A DNA stretch of 64,000 bases from SAR202 cluster bacterium bin22 (GTDB lineage Bacteria > Chloroflexota > Dehalococcoidia > Lucifugimonadales > UBA3495), in NCBI GenBank assembly GCA_002238505.1, contig MPMM01000001.1, forward strand, positions 62,001-126,000, read 5' to 3'. A program made the translations under genes and the position numbers. Below the pieces are notes generated by a model, which did no database searches, was not told the DNA's origin, and saw only the letters and a program-made list of their open reading frames with translations. Positions 42,783 through 53,329 of the stretch are shown one piece after another. How positions within the stretch are numbered: position 1 is the stretch's first letter; each line of letters opens with the position of its first letter.

Positions 42783-43187
42783 ATTACTGTTTTACCCGGG
42801 TTCAACCTCCGCTCTTCTACTACAAGCGGCTTCCAGACTTCAACTGCTGGCCACACAGGTTCGCCGCAGCGTACCTATCCAGGCGGAATCGGCTTTGGAG
42901 AATTCCCGAAAGGCGGACACGAAAGGTTTCAGGTCTGCCCCGGCGAATGTAAACCACCTGATTGGGAATGCCGTCCAGGCTCAGTGAAGGTGGCAGCAGC
43001 TCCAAGGTCACACCTTTTTGACTTTTCCCCATCAACGGGGATGGTCAATTGAGGTCGCCTTCGGTCTTTCTCCCTTTCCCGGGGGCGGTAAAGTCTCCAA
43101 AACTTACGCCGGTTCCGCTACGGCTTTTCCCTAAGCATCAGGTACCATTTATTTGCAATTTTTATTATTGTTATTTAGGGGGGCACT
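42783..43187. other. 405-base gap between RNase J and ftsK
   Basis: No gene was found. The last 50 bases before ftsK are AT-rich (TTTGCAATTTTTATTATTG), a likely promoter region, and a loosely R2-like stretch lies at 43009-43046. An antisense open frame of 71 codons (42820-43035) has no family resemblance. Confidence 0.5.
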
Positions 43188-45365
43188 ATGGCGGATATAG
43201 CTCGGCCTCTGCGCCGATCCCGTGCTTCGTCCGGGGGCGCCAGATTCTGGCCTCGCTTATTCCTCGTCCTGGATGTAATGATAGTGGTCGCCGTCGCGGC
43301 AGCGGCTGGGGCCATGTTCTGGCTGTATCCGGAGGTGTGGTCCCAGTTTTATACCGGCCTGGGTTATGGCTGGATACCTGCCCTGATGTGGAGCGGCGGC
43401 GCGCTGGTGACTTTGCGTTACCGCGCGGGATCGTTGGTCAGGTCCTGGAATCTGTGGCTGGCTGGCGCAATTGCCGCGACTCTCAGCATAGGAATATTGT
43501 CCTTCTTTGATGCCAGTTACGGGCCGCTGGCTTTCGTCGGCATGGCCGGGCGCTGGGGCAATGCTGCCATGGGCGATTCTATGGTGTGGGGTTTGGCCCG
43601 ACTGGCGCCCCTGGTCGTGGTACTGCCGCTGCTGCTTTCGGCGCGCAAGGCAGGACGGGGTTACTGGCTGACTCTGTCTTATACCGGTAAAGGCCTCTGG
43701 CTGGCGACGCTTTACACGGCCTTGGGCGTAGCATATGTCGCAAGCGCCATCGGCCGGGGTATAGCTTCCCTTTTCCGTAGCGAAACCCGTCCCCGCTGGA
43801 TTACCGCAACGGTCAGCAGCCCGGTGCGGCTGTTCAGGGGATTGACCGGCAGTTCCGGTCGGAAGGCGCAGCCTGTTGTTGCTGAAGTTTCGGCGCCTGT
43901 GATGGATGAACATGAGGATCCTTCACCGGATGCCAACCAACCGTCTTCGCCAGCTTCGTTTTCCAGTGGCTCCAAGTGGAAACTTCCATCACTGGATTTG
44001 CTGGCGCCGGCGGAGATGCGCACCGTGGACGACAGGCCCCTCAAGGAGATGGCTGAGAATATTGAGAACGCCCTGGCAGACCACGGCGTGCAGGTAGAGG
44101 TTGCCGACATCAAATCGGGGCCTCGAATTGTCCGGTTCGGATTGCAGCCGGGTTGGGTGGAGAAAAGGGGAGCGGCCAAGGAAGGCGAGGCTCCTTCCGC
44201 GCAGAGTCGTGTGAAAGTTCAGAGCATCCTGGCCAGGGAGCGGGATCTGTCCCTGGCAATAAGTTCGCCGAGCGTACGTTTCGAGCAGGTACCGGGAGAG
44301 GCGCTGCTGGGGCTGGAAATTCCTACGCCGTCGCCCAGCAAGGTCACTATGCGCGAGATTATGGACGGGCAGGACTTCCGGAAAATTGTTACCAAGGGCG
44401 GGCTACCGATAGCCCTGGGAGCCGACGCCGGCGGAGACCCGGTGGCAATGGACCTGGCCGCGTTGCCCCACATGATGATCGCGGGTGCCACCGGAAGCGG
44501 CAAGAGCGTTTGCATCAACTCCATCGTGGCGTCAATGCTGCTGACCAAGCCACCGGACCAGCTTCGTATGCTGATGGTGGACCCCAAGCAGGTGGAACTG
44601 ACGCCCTTCAACGGAATACCCCACCTGGTGCTGCCCGTAATAACGGAAGTTGACGAAGTTAGTCCCATGCTGCGGGGTCTGATCCGGGAAATGACCCGGC
44701 GCTACAAGAGCATGGCTGAAATTGGGACGCGGAACATCAGCGGGTACAATGCCAAGTCCAAAGACCCGATGCCATACCTGGTGTTGATTGTGGACGAACT
44801 GGCGGACCTTATGCTGGTTGGCGGCTTCGAGATCGAGCAGTCCCTGGTACGCCTGGCCCAACTGGGCAGGGCTGCTGGCATACACCTGGTGCTGGCTACT
44901 CAGCGCCCTTCGGTCAAAGTGGTTACCGGTCTGCTCAAGGCCAACATTCCATCGAGAGTGGCGTTTGCTGTGGCTTCTCAGGTGGACGCCAGGGTAATCC
45001 TGGACTCAGTGGGAGCGGAAAAGCTGCTGGGCAAGGGCGACATGCTGCTGCTCAATAACGATGCTCCCAAGCCGAGGCGGGTGCAGGGTACGCTGGTGCT
45101 GGACGACGAAATTGAGAAGCTGGTAGGGTTCTGGCTGGACCAGAAGGGTCCGGCTCTGCCTCCCATAAACCTGGAGGACGATGTGGAGGACGGAGAACTT
45201 GGAGACAGCGTGGACGAGACCCTGGTGGACCGGGCCCGGGAACTGGCACTGCGAAATCCGCACCTAACTTCTTCGCTGCTGGAGCGGCGGCTGAAGATTG
45301 GCGGCAATCGAGCCGAGCAGATCATCGAGGTTCTCGAGGACGAAGGTTTGCTGATTCCGCGTTAA
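43188..45365 (+). CDS. ftsK: DNA translocase FtsK/SpoIIIE
   Basis: Membrane-anchored hexameric DNA pump that clears chromosome DNA from the division septum, 725 residues. Four hydrophobic segments lie in the first 190 residues. A short linker and the FtsK core follow: Walker A GATGSGKS at about 433-440 and Walker B LIVDELADLM at about 533-542. The C-terminal winged-helix gamma domain (LLERRLKIGGNRAEQIIEVLEDEG) recognises orienting DNA sequences. The ATG at 43188 has GGGGGG-rich sequence upstream. Complete, typical gene. Confidence 0.95.
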   Translation: MADIARPLRRSRASSGGARFWPRLFLVLDVMIVVAVAAAAGAMFWLYPEVWSQFYTGLGYGWIPALMWSGGALVTLRYRAGSLVRSWNLWLAGAIAATLSIGILSFFDASYGPLAFVGMAGRWGNAAMGDSMVWGLARLAPLVVVLPLLLSARKAGRGYWLTLSYTGKGLWLATLYTALGVAYVASAIGRGIASLFRSETRPRWITATVSSPVRLFRGLTGSSGRKAQPVVAEVSAPVMDEHEDPSPDANQPSSPASFSSGSKWKLPSLDLLAPAEMRTVDDRPLKEMAENIENALADHGVQVEVADIKSGPRIVRFGLQPGWVEKRGAAKEGEAPSAQSRVKVQSILARERDLSLAISSPSVRFEQVPGEALLGLEIPTPSPSKVTMREIMDGQDFRKIVTKGGLPIALGADAGGDPVAMDLAALPHMMIAGATGSGKSVCINSIVASMLLTKPPDQLRMLMVDPKQVELTPFNGIPHLVLPVITEVDEVSPMLRGLIREMTRRYKSMAEIGTRNISGYNAKSKDPMPYLVLIVDELADLMLVGGFEIEQSLVRLAQLGRAAGIHLVLATQRPSVKVVTGLLKANIPSRVAFAVASQVDARVILDSVGAEKLLGKGDMLLLNNDAPKPRRVQGTLVLDDEIEKLVGFWLDQKGPALPPINLEDDVEDGELGDSVDETLVDRARELALRNPHLTSSLLERRLKIGGNRAEQIIEVLEDEGLLIPR

Positions 45366-45449
45366 GACTTAATCTGAGAGCCTTACCGAGCAATTCGACG
45401 ATTATGGTATTATGGGGCCTGCCGAGCGAAAAGCCGGTGCAGACCCCAT

Positions 45450-46112
45450 TTGCTTTTGGGCCGGTTGCCTCCATTGTTGATTGACCTCCATACCCATAGC
45501 TACCCCAAGTCGGACGACAGTTTCGTTAGCGCAGATGATTTGATAGACCGGGCCAAGGCCCTGGGTCTGGACGGGATATGCCTGACTGAGCATGATGAGT
45601 TCTGGCCCCATGACGAAGTCAAGGCCCTCTCAAAGAGGCATGAATTCCTGGTACTGCCGGGAAGCGAAATCAATACTGATGCGGGTCACATACTGGTATT
45701 CGGGCTGAAGGAGTACGTTTTCGGGTTGCACAAGCCGGGATTCCTGCGCCAAAGGGTAAACCTGGCTGGCGGTGTGATGATTGCTGCTCACCCCTATCGC
45801 CGACGCTACCTTTCCGACCCTGGTAAGGACCCAGATGCCCGGGCAGAGATGCTGCAGCGGGCCCTGGCGGACGACTTTTTTCTGATGTGCGACGCCATTG
45901 AGGGACGCAACGGACGGGGCCGCGAGGACGAGAACAACTTTTCAAAAGATTTGGGAAATGCTTTCGTGCTGCAATCCACCGGGGGCAGCGATGCCCACCG
46001 CATCCACCAACTGGGAACGGTGGCTACCCGATTTGAAAATCGAATCGAAAGCCTGGATGACCTGGTGAGGGAGATAAAACAAGGGCGATTTGAGCCGGAA
46101 GTGATGCAATAG
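45450..46112 (+). CDS. PHP-domain metal-dependent phosphoesterase
   Basis: 220-residue member of the PHP (polymerase and histidinol phosphatase) family. Metal-binding motifs are DLHTHSYPKSDD, LTEHDEFWPH, ILVFGLKEY, the AHPYRR segment and GGSDAHRIHQLG. These sets of His/Asp are complete. Reported family activities include phosphatase on nucleoside 3',5'-bisphosphates and RNA trimming; none can be assigned here. The start is uncertain: TTG 45450 is used, but TTG 45474 would start nearer the first motif; neither has a good ribosome binding site. It lies between ftsK and an ABC ATPase gene. Confidence 0.82.
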   Translation: MLLGRLPPLLIDLHTHSYPKSDDSFVSADDLIDRAKALGLDGICLTEHDEFWPHDEVKALSKRHEFLVLPGSEINTDAGHILVFGLKEYVFGLHKPGFLRQRVNLAGGVMIAAHPYRRRYLSDPGKDPDARAEMLQRALADDFFLMCDAIEGRNGRGREDENNFSKDLGNAFVLQSTGGSDAHRIHQLGTVATRFENRIESLDDLVREIKQGRFEPEVMQ

Positions 46113-46177
46113 GCCTGGGCGCAAGGAGTATGGCGGCGACGTCGCCAAGAGCGATCCAGAGCAGAAATCGGGCGGGC

Positions 46178-47161
46178 ATGGCAGAGACTATGGCTGAAGT
46201 ACTGAGAGTAGAAAACCTGCGGGTAGAGTTTGAGACCAACGCGGGACAGGTTAAGGCCCTGAATGGCGTGAGTTTCAGCCAGGAAGAAGGGCAAATCTAT
46301 TGCGTCGTGGGCGAGAGCGGCGCGGGCAAGAGTACCCTGGCCCTGGCGATTATGGGTCTGCTGCCCAATTCGGCCACCCTGGTAGAGGGCAGCGTTTCCT
46401 TCAATGGTGTGGATCTGATGAGGGCAAACACCGACTACATGCGCAGCATACGGGGCAAGGAAATCACCATGGTGTTCCAGGATGCGCAGACTGCCCTGAA
46501 CCCGGTACAGACCGTGGGCTCTCAACTGGAAGAGGTGATCCTTAACCACACCAACCTTTCTGCCCGGCAAGCTAACCGGATGGCGCAGGATGTGCTGCGG
46601 GACCTGGGCCTGCCGGACCCTCGCCGGATCCTGGGGGAGTATCCTTTCAACCTTAGCGGCGGAATGTGCCAGCGGGTAATGATTGGTATAGCCCTGGTGC
46701 TGCAGCCTAAGCTCTTGATAGCCGACGAGGCTACTTCGGGGTTGGACGTTACCCTGCAGGCGGAGATACTCGACCGGCTGAAGCGGCTGTGCCGAGACTT
46801 GAAGTCGGCCGTGCTGCTGATTACCCACGATATGGGAATTGTGGCGCACATGGCGAATCGCGTGGGCGTATTATATGCGGGCAGCCTGGCGGAGACGGCC
46901 GATGTTATACCCCTGTTCAAGGAACCTCGGCACCCCTACACCTGGTCGCTGATCCAGTCCCTGCCCAGGCTGGACGATGCGGGGCGGAGACTTCAACCGC
47001 TGCGGGGAAGTCCGCCGGATATGATAAATCTGCCGGAGGAGTGCGCTTTTCTGCCCAGGTGTCACAAGGCCCTCAGCCAGTGCCGGCTGAATCCCAGCCC
47101 CCCGCTGGAAGAGGTGGCGGAAAACCACTCGGTGGCCTGTTTCAACCCGATAACTGAATAG
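46178..47161 (+). CDS. peptide-type ABC transporter ATP-binding protein, OppD/DppD family
   Basis: About 327 residues. Walker A is GESGAGKST, the signature LSGGMCQRV, Walker B LLIADEATSGLD, and the C-terminal CAFLPRCHKALSQC block is the oligopeptide-type Cys motif. An in-frame ATG at 46130 follows AAGGAG by only one base, too close, and the family's core begins near 46190, so ATG 46178 is preferred; 46130 remains possible. It is alone: no permease, receptor or OppF gene stands next to it. It may supply energy to one of the two ATPase-lacking ABC operons in this window. Confidence 0.88.
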   Translation: MAETMAEVLRVENLRVEFETNAGQVKALNGVSFSQEEGQIYCVVGESGAGKSTLALAIMGLLPNSATLVEGSVSFNGVDLMRANTDYMRSIRGKEITMVFQDAQTALNPVQTVGSQLEEVILNHTNLSARQANRMAQDVLRDLGLPDPRRILGEYPFNLSGGMCQRVMIGIALVLQPKLLIADEATSGLDVTLQAEILDRLKRLCRDLKSAVLLITHDMGIVAHMANRVGVLYAGSLAETADVIPLFKEPRHPYTWSLIQSLPRLDDAGRRLQPLRGSPPDMINLPEECAFLPRCHKALSQCRLNPSPPLEEVAENHSVACFNPITE

Positions 47162-47181
47162 TATCGGGCGTCGGCGTTTTA

Positions 47182-48207
47182 CTAAGTCCGCCTGCCGCGT
47201 CCGGCGGGCCGACCTCCACCGCCCGAGGGGGGCGAGGCCAGGTCAACCACCAGCATTTCCAGGGCCAGATCTTCCGAATCCACGCGACCGGTCTTGAAGG
47301 CCAGGTCGGCCTCCAGCAGCCTTTGGTACCGTCGGTCCAGGTCGGGCCAGGAGTTGCGCCGGGCCTGTTCCGCAGTCTTGCGGGCTACGAAGGGGGGAAC
47401 ACCCAGCTTTCCCGCCAGTTCCTGAGGAGACACTTTCTGATCGGTCCAGTACCGGGCCAGGCAGACGAGCCTCAACTGGCGTTCCACCATGCTGATGATG
47501 TAGGGCAGGGCCGCTCCATCCTGCCGCAACCTTTGCAGCAGGCGCAGGGCCACGTCGGGACGACCTTCGATCATTGCGTCCACGGCGTTAAATATGCTGG
47601 CCTCGCGAACCTGAGCCACCATCTCCTGGATGTCATGCTCCTCAATATTGCGTCCGGTGGCGTAAAGGGAGAGTTTTTCCAGTTCGCGGTCGAGGGTCCA
47701 CAGATCGTTGCCGACCAGGTCGGTCAATGTCTTGATGGCTGCCGGGCTGATGCCCGTCCCCTTGTGCTGTGCCATTTCACGAACGTAGCGGGCGAGGTTC
47801 TCGCCTGTGGGCGGCTGCAAGTGCTGGGCGAGGGTTACGGGCCGCAGGGACCGAAGGAGGGGATTACTGTCGGAAAGGGCATCGTCAATAAGAAACAGCA
47901 GCGTGGTTTCGGGCATCAAGGGGATCGCTGTAGCGAGTTTGTCCCACTCGCCGAGGGAACGGGAACCGCGGCCGCGGCCGCCCCTGGTTTCCAGGGTAGC
48001 CAGCAGGCCGGTGACCAGGACCAGGCGGCAGGTGTCCATAAAGGGCAGGGCGTTGCACACGGCCAGAAGATCGGAAAGGTTTAACTGGCCTCCGGTTAAT
48101 AGATGCCGGTTGGCTTCCAGCAATTCGTCAGCGCCGGACTCGGCCGTCAGCTGCTTCAATTGCTGGGAAACGAGGAAACTGTCGCCGTAAATCAAGTGGG
48201 CTGGCAC
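47182..48207 (-). CDS. holA: DNA polymerase III subunit delta
   Basis: 341-residue clamp-loader delta subunit. It contains the family pattern: an N-terminal IYGDSFLVSQQLKQLTAE, a mid-segment FMDTCRLVLVTGLLATLE, LIDDALSDSNPLLRSLR, and GNDLWTLDRELEKLSLYATGRNIEEHDIQEMVAQVREASIFNAVDAM. Low sequence conservation is normal for holA. It starts with GTG at 48207, with GGAGG four bases upstream, and ends 20 bases from the convergent ABC gene. It appears to be the last gene of the methylmalonyl-CoA operon, an unusual association. Confidence 0.9.
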   Translation of the reverse strand: MPAHLIYGDSFLVSQQLKQLTAESGADELLEANRHLLTGGQLNLSDLLAVCNALPFMDTCRLVLVTGLLATLETRGGRGRGSRSLGEWDKLATAIPLMPETTLLFLIDDALSDSNPLLRSLRPVTLAQHLQPPTGENLARYVREMAQHKGTGISPAAIKTLTDLVGNDLWTLDRELEKLSLYATGRNIEEHDIQEMVAQVREASIFNAVDAMIEGRPDVALRLLQRLRQDGAALPYIISMVERQLRLVCLARYWTDQKVSPQELAGKLGVPPFVARKTAEQARRNSWPDLDRRYQRLLEADLAFKTGRVDSEDLALEMLVVDLASPPSGGGGRPAGRGRRT

Positions 48208-48246
48208 AGGGCCTCCCGCAGAAATTCCATGGAGTGCCGCTGGGGA

Positions 48247-48672
48247 CTATTTGTTGGGACGCTCTACCAGTTCGGTGAGAATGCCGAATACGGAACGGGG
48301 ATGGATGAATGCGATATCGCCGGAAAGTCCCTCCCGGGGTTCCCTGTCAATTAGCTGGAGGCCCAGTTCGTCAACTATCTGGATTTTTCCGGGGAGGTCC
48401 TGGACGTAGAAAGCCAGGTGGTGTAGACCCTCGCCCCGCCGTTCGATGAAGCGACCGATGGTGGTGTCGGAAGAAGTTGGCTCCATCAGTTCCAGCCGGG
48501 TCTGGCCCACCTGGACCAGGGCTCCGCGAATGCCCTGGTCGTCCAACTGTTTCACTTCAGCCGGAGGGGCGCCGAACACCTGGCTGAAAAGCTGGAGGGC
48601 GGCGTCAATGTCCTTAACGGCAATGCCCACGTGGTCAATGTAATCAACGGTGCAAACCTGGCTGTTGTTCAA
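48247..48672 (-). CDS. mce: methylmalonyl-CoA epimerase
   Basis: 141-residue VOC-fold epimerase interconverting (S)- and (R)-methylmalonyl-CoA. Metal ligands in the usual places are His14 (IDHVGIAV), His84/85 (GLHHLAFYV) and Glu134 (GILTELVE); the IAFIHPRSVFGILTELVE end is diagnostic. TTG at 48672 is the start, with TAGGAG seven bases before it. Located in the operon with the mutase large subunit, two genes downstream, supporting the assignment. Confidence 0.92.
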   Translation of the reverse strand: MNNSQVCTVDYIDHVGIAVKDIDAALQLFSQVFGAPPAEVKQLDDQGIRGALVQVGQTRLELMEPTSSDTTIGRFIERRGEGLHHLAFYVQDLPGKIQIVDELGLQLIDREPREGLSGDIAFIHPRSVFGILTELVERPNK

Positions 48673-48818
48673 ATTGTGACTCCTAGCTCTGGGCGGCGTT
48701 TCTTTTACAAAGTGTTACCAAGGCTAATCGCTGGATGGATACGCTAACTGGAAAGGAACATCTGGTCGTATGTTATCGCCAGTGGAATAGCGTCTTAAGT
48801 TTAGCCGCTCCTCGCTGG

Positions 48819-49973
48819 TTAAATTGGGTACTGGGCCAGGGTTTGCCGGGCTATGAGAAGCCGCTGGACTTCGGATGTGCCCTCATAGATGGTGGTGACC
48901 CGGGCGTCACGGAAAAGCCTTTCCACCGGGGAGTCCTTGAAGTAGCCGTAGCCGCCGTGGATCTGGACTGCCTTTGAGGAGACGTCAACGCACATTTCCG
49001 AGGCAATGAGCTTGGCGATGGATGCCTCGTTGATGTAGTCCTGGCCGTCGTCCTTCAGGGTGGCGGCCTGCATGGTGCAGGTGCGGGCGGCGTGGACTGA
49101 AGCGGCCATATCGGCCAGCATGAACTGTACCGCTTGGTGCTGGGCGATGGGGCGTCCGAAGGACTCCCGCTGCTGGGCATACCGCACCGCTTCCTCCAGT
49201 GCCGCCTGCCCAATGCCCACGCACTGGGCCGCGATCATTATGCGGCTGGAATCCAGGATTTCCATAGCGTAGCGGAAGCCCCGGCCCTCCTCGCCCAGGA
49301 GGTTTTCGCCGGGAACGGGGGTGTCCTGGAAAACGATCTCGTTGGTGCTGGAAGCCCGCATACCCATCTTGCCGTGGAGAGGGGTGACCGTCATGCCGGG
49401 AGCGCCCTGGGGTACGACGAAGGCGCTGATGCCACGGTAGCCCTGGGAGCGGTCCTGGTTGGCGAAGACGACCATGGACTCGGCCACGTCGGCATTGGTG
49501 ATGAACATCTTGCTGCCGTTGAGGAACCAGGTGCCATCACGCTGCTGGGCGGTGGTCTGCAGGGCCGCCGCGTCGGAACCCCCGCCGGGTTCGGTAAGGG
49601 CCCAGGCAGCCACACCCTTGCCCGATGCCAAAGACGGGATGAACCTCGACTTCTGCTCTTCGTTGCCGAACCGGTAAATGGTGCTGGTGCCCAGGGACAG
49701 GTGAGCGATGAGGCCGGTGCTGGCGGCGGAATCGCCTCGGGCGACCTCTTCCATGACGATGGCAACCTGGCGGTACCCGCCGCCTCCGCCGCCATAGACC
49801 GGGTCGATGGCGATACCGGTCAGACCCAGCCGAGCCATGCCATTCCAGTTCTGCCAGTCAAATTCCTCCAGTTCGTCAACTTCGCGGGCGCGGGGGGCCA
49901 ATTCCCGATCGGCGAAGTCCCGTACCAGGGTTTGAAGCATTCGTTCTTCTTCGTTAAGCATGGGGTCGGGCAT
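48819..49973 (-). CDS. acyl-CoA dehydrogenase
   Basis: 384-residue FAD enzyme of acyl-CoA oxidation. FAD and substrate motifs are AWALTEPGGGSDAA, WFLNGSKMFITNA and HGKMGMRASSTNEIVF. The catalytic Glu is about residue 364 in IYEGTSEVQ, and the GGYGYFKDSPVERLFRDARV block is complete. The GGSDAA and GMRASST patterns resemble short-/medium-chain members. AAAGGAG precedes the ATG. Downstream of the mutase large subunit gene, so a role in branched-chain or propionate-linked fatty-acid oxidation is plausible. Confidence 0.92.
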   Translation of the reverse strand: MPDPMLNEEERMLQTLVRDFADRELAPRAREVDELEEFDWQNWNGMARLGLTGIAIDPVYGGGGGGYRQVAIVMEEVARGDSAASTGLIAHLSLGTSTIYRFGNEEQKSRFIPSLASGKGVAAWALTEPGGGSDAAALQTTAQQRDGTWFLNGSKMFITNADVAESMVVFANQDRSQGYRGISAFVVPQGAPGMTVTPLHGKMGMRASSTNEIVFQDTPVPGENLLGEEGRGFRYAMEILDSSRIMIAAQCVGIGQAALEEAVRYAQQRESFGRPIAQHQAVQFMLADMAASVHAARTCTMQAATLKDDGQDYINEASIAKLIASEMCVDVSSKAVQIHGGYGYFKDSPVERLFRDARVTTIYEGTSEVQRLLIARQTLAQYPI

Positions 49974-50076
49974 GGTGTTACTCCTTTAGTTCCTCCACCG
50001 AATCGGCTGGCGGAGCGGCAGTCCGGTACTTAGTCTGAGATTGGGTATAGTGCGGTAGTGGGGTTCCGCAAGCGGA

Positions 50077-51741
<1,665 letters not shown>

Positions 51742-51854
51742 GGGAACTGCTCACCTTCGAAAACTTCCCAGCCATTGTATCCCTAAAGGTAGGGGCGCTC
51801 AAGCGGAAGGGGAGAGGGCGGAGAGTCTTCCAATTGGCAGAGGCAACCCCTCGA

Positions 51855-51905
51855 GTCCGTTCGTGGTGAGTCCTTCGGTGGCGAAGGACAGGCTTGTCGA
51901 AGCAC
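51855..51905. repeat. R1-related dispersed repeat with hairpin
   Basis: On the minus strand it reads as CTTCGACAAGCCTGTCCTTCG plus a GAACGGACTC end, a variant of R1. It contains a perfect stem GTCCTTCG/CGAAGGAC (51870-51889). It lies in a 356-base gene-free gap (51742-52097). Confidence 0.6.
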
Positions 51906-52097
51906 CAACTGAGGGACCTTTAACAGCTCAGGACAATCGGAAGAAGAGGCTCCACCGGAAAAATCGAAAGACTCCGGAAGCGATGGCAATCGGCCTTGAC
52001 ACCCCGAAAAGGCCGTCCATATACTAGCGCAAATTCCTCTATATCTATGCGGTTAGCCGCCGGCGGGCATCCGGCGGTCTAATGTTGTCAGGGGGAG

Positions 52098-53081
52098 ATG
52101 AGCAGGAAGGAAGTGCTGGTGGTCGGTGGAGGGACCGGTAACCATACCACCCTCACCGGCCTGCGCAACGAGGACTGCAACCTGTCGGCGGTGGTGGCCA
52201 TGACCGACAGCGGCGGCAGTTCGGGGCGGCTTCGCGAAGAGATGGGTCATCTGCCGCCGGGCGACATCCGGCGCTGCCTCATGGCCCTGGCGGCGGAGTC
52301 GCCCCAGGGCAATCTGATGCGCCGCCTGTTTGACTACCGCTTCAGTTCGGGAAACGGGCTTTCGGGTCACAACTTTGGAAACCTTTTGCTGGCCGTCCTC
52401 ACGGAAGTCACCGGCAATACCATTATGGCCATAGAGGAAGCCTCGCAACTGCTGGGAATTGAGGGAACGGTCTTGCCTGTGACCCTGACCCATTCCACGC
52501 TGATGGCCCGTTTGGAAAACGGGGAGGAATTGTCCGGCGAGTCGGTGATTGATCTGCGTCGGGAGAACCTGGACGTAGGGATTGATTACATATGGCTGGA
52601 CCCCAAGGCCTATGTCTATCCCCCGGTGCTGGAGGCTATCTCGAGGGCCGACGCAATCATATTGGGGCCCGGGGATATCTTCACCAGCGTGCTGCCGAAC
52701 TTGCTGGTGGAGGACGTGGCAGAGGCCATAAATGCATCCAGCGCGGTCAAGATTCACATTTGCAACCTGATGACGAAACCCGGCGAGTCCGACGGATTTA
52801 CAGCCTCGTCCTTCGTCAAGCTGCTCGTTGATTATCTGGGAGCCGGCGATCCGCTGGATTACCTGGTGTTCAATGACAGTCCTCTGCCCCCCCGAATGCT
52901 GGAACGGTACGCCGCAGACCGGCAACATCCGGTGGAACTGGACAAGGATGAGTGCAGCCAGGTTGTACGGGAAATTGTCACCGGCCCCCTGCTGGCTTCG
53001 GGAGTTTATATGCGGCACGACCCGGTGGCGCTGGGACGTACGATAATGGAGATAGTTAACCGCCCTGCTCCGGTGGCCTAG
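52098..53081 (+). CDS. YvcK/CofD-like protein (gluconeogenesis factor family)
   Basis: 327-residue member of the UPF0052/CofD-like family. Motifs: VVGGGTGNHTTLTGL (nucleotide-binding start), AMTDSGGSSGRLREEMGHLPPGDIRRCL, SGHNFGNLLLA and LGPGDIFTSVLPNLLV. In Gram-positive bacteria YvcK links cell-wall synthesis to carbon source and binds UDP-sugars. It is followed by glmS, which makes the UDP-GlcNAc precursor, an apt neighbour. The ATG at 52098 is immediately preceded by GGGGGAG, so a GTG at 52113 is an alternative start. Confidence 0.88.
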   Translation: MSRKEVLVVGGGTGNHTTLTGLRNEDCNLSAVVAMTDSGGSSGRLREEMGHLPPGDIRRCLMALAAESPQGNLMRRLFDYRFSSGNGLSGHNFGNLLLAVLTEVTGNTIMAIEEASQLLGIEGTVLPVTLTHSTLMARLENGEELSGESVIDLRRENLDVGIDYIWLDPKAYVYPPVLEAISRADAIILGPGDIFTSVLPNLLVEDVAEAINASSAVKIHICNLMTKPGESDGFTASSFVKLLVDYLGAGDPLDYLVFNDSPLPPRMLERYAADRQHPVELDKDECSQVVREIVTGPLLASGVYMRHDPVALGRTIMEIVNRPAPVA

Positions 53082-53130
53082 AAACGGTTCTTGATGAGGC
53101 TGGCGCTTCGCCGAATGCCAGTGGATAAGG

Positions 53131-53172
53131 GGCGTCACTCCCCATCCTGGCTTCTCCTGTCCAGAGAAAGGG
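53131..53172. repeat. R2 repeat copy between the YvcK-like gene and glmS
   Basis: GGCGTCACTCCCCATCCTGG, then a C-rich and G-rich arm, closely matches 16402-16443. Located in an otherwise gene-free gap. Confidence 0.65.
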
Positions 53173-53329
53173 GTTTGAATCAGCTTCCATTTCCGGCGGC
53201 TTGAATTCGCATCATTTCTCCTCATCTGACGTGCCTGTGACGGCGCGCGTTTCTGGCAATTTGTCTGCCCCTGGGTTAATATCCTCCGGTACTGTGTAAA
53301 GTCACCTTTGGCAGGTTTTCTCCGAAGCG

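Noticed and set aside
53082-53329. glmS ribozyme upstream of glmS
   Set aside because: The conserved core was not recognised, and the gap is partly an R2 repeat.
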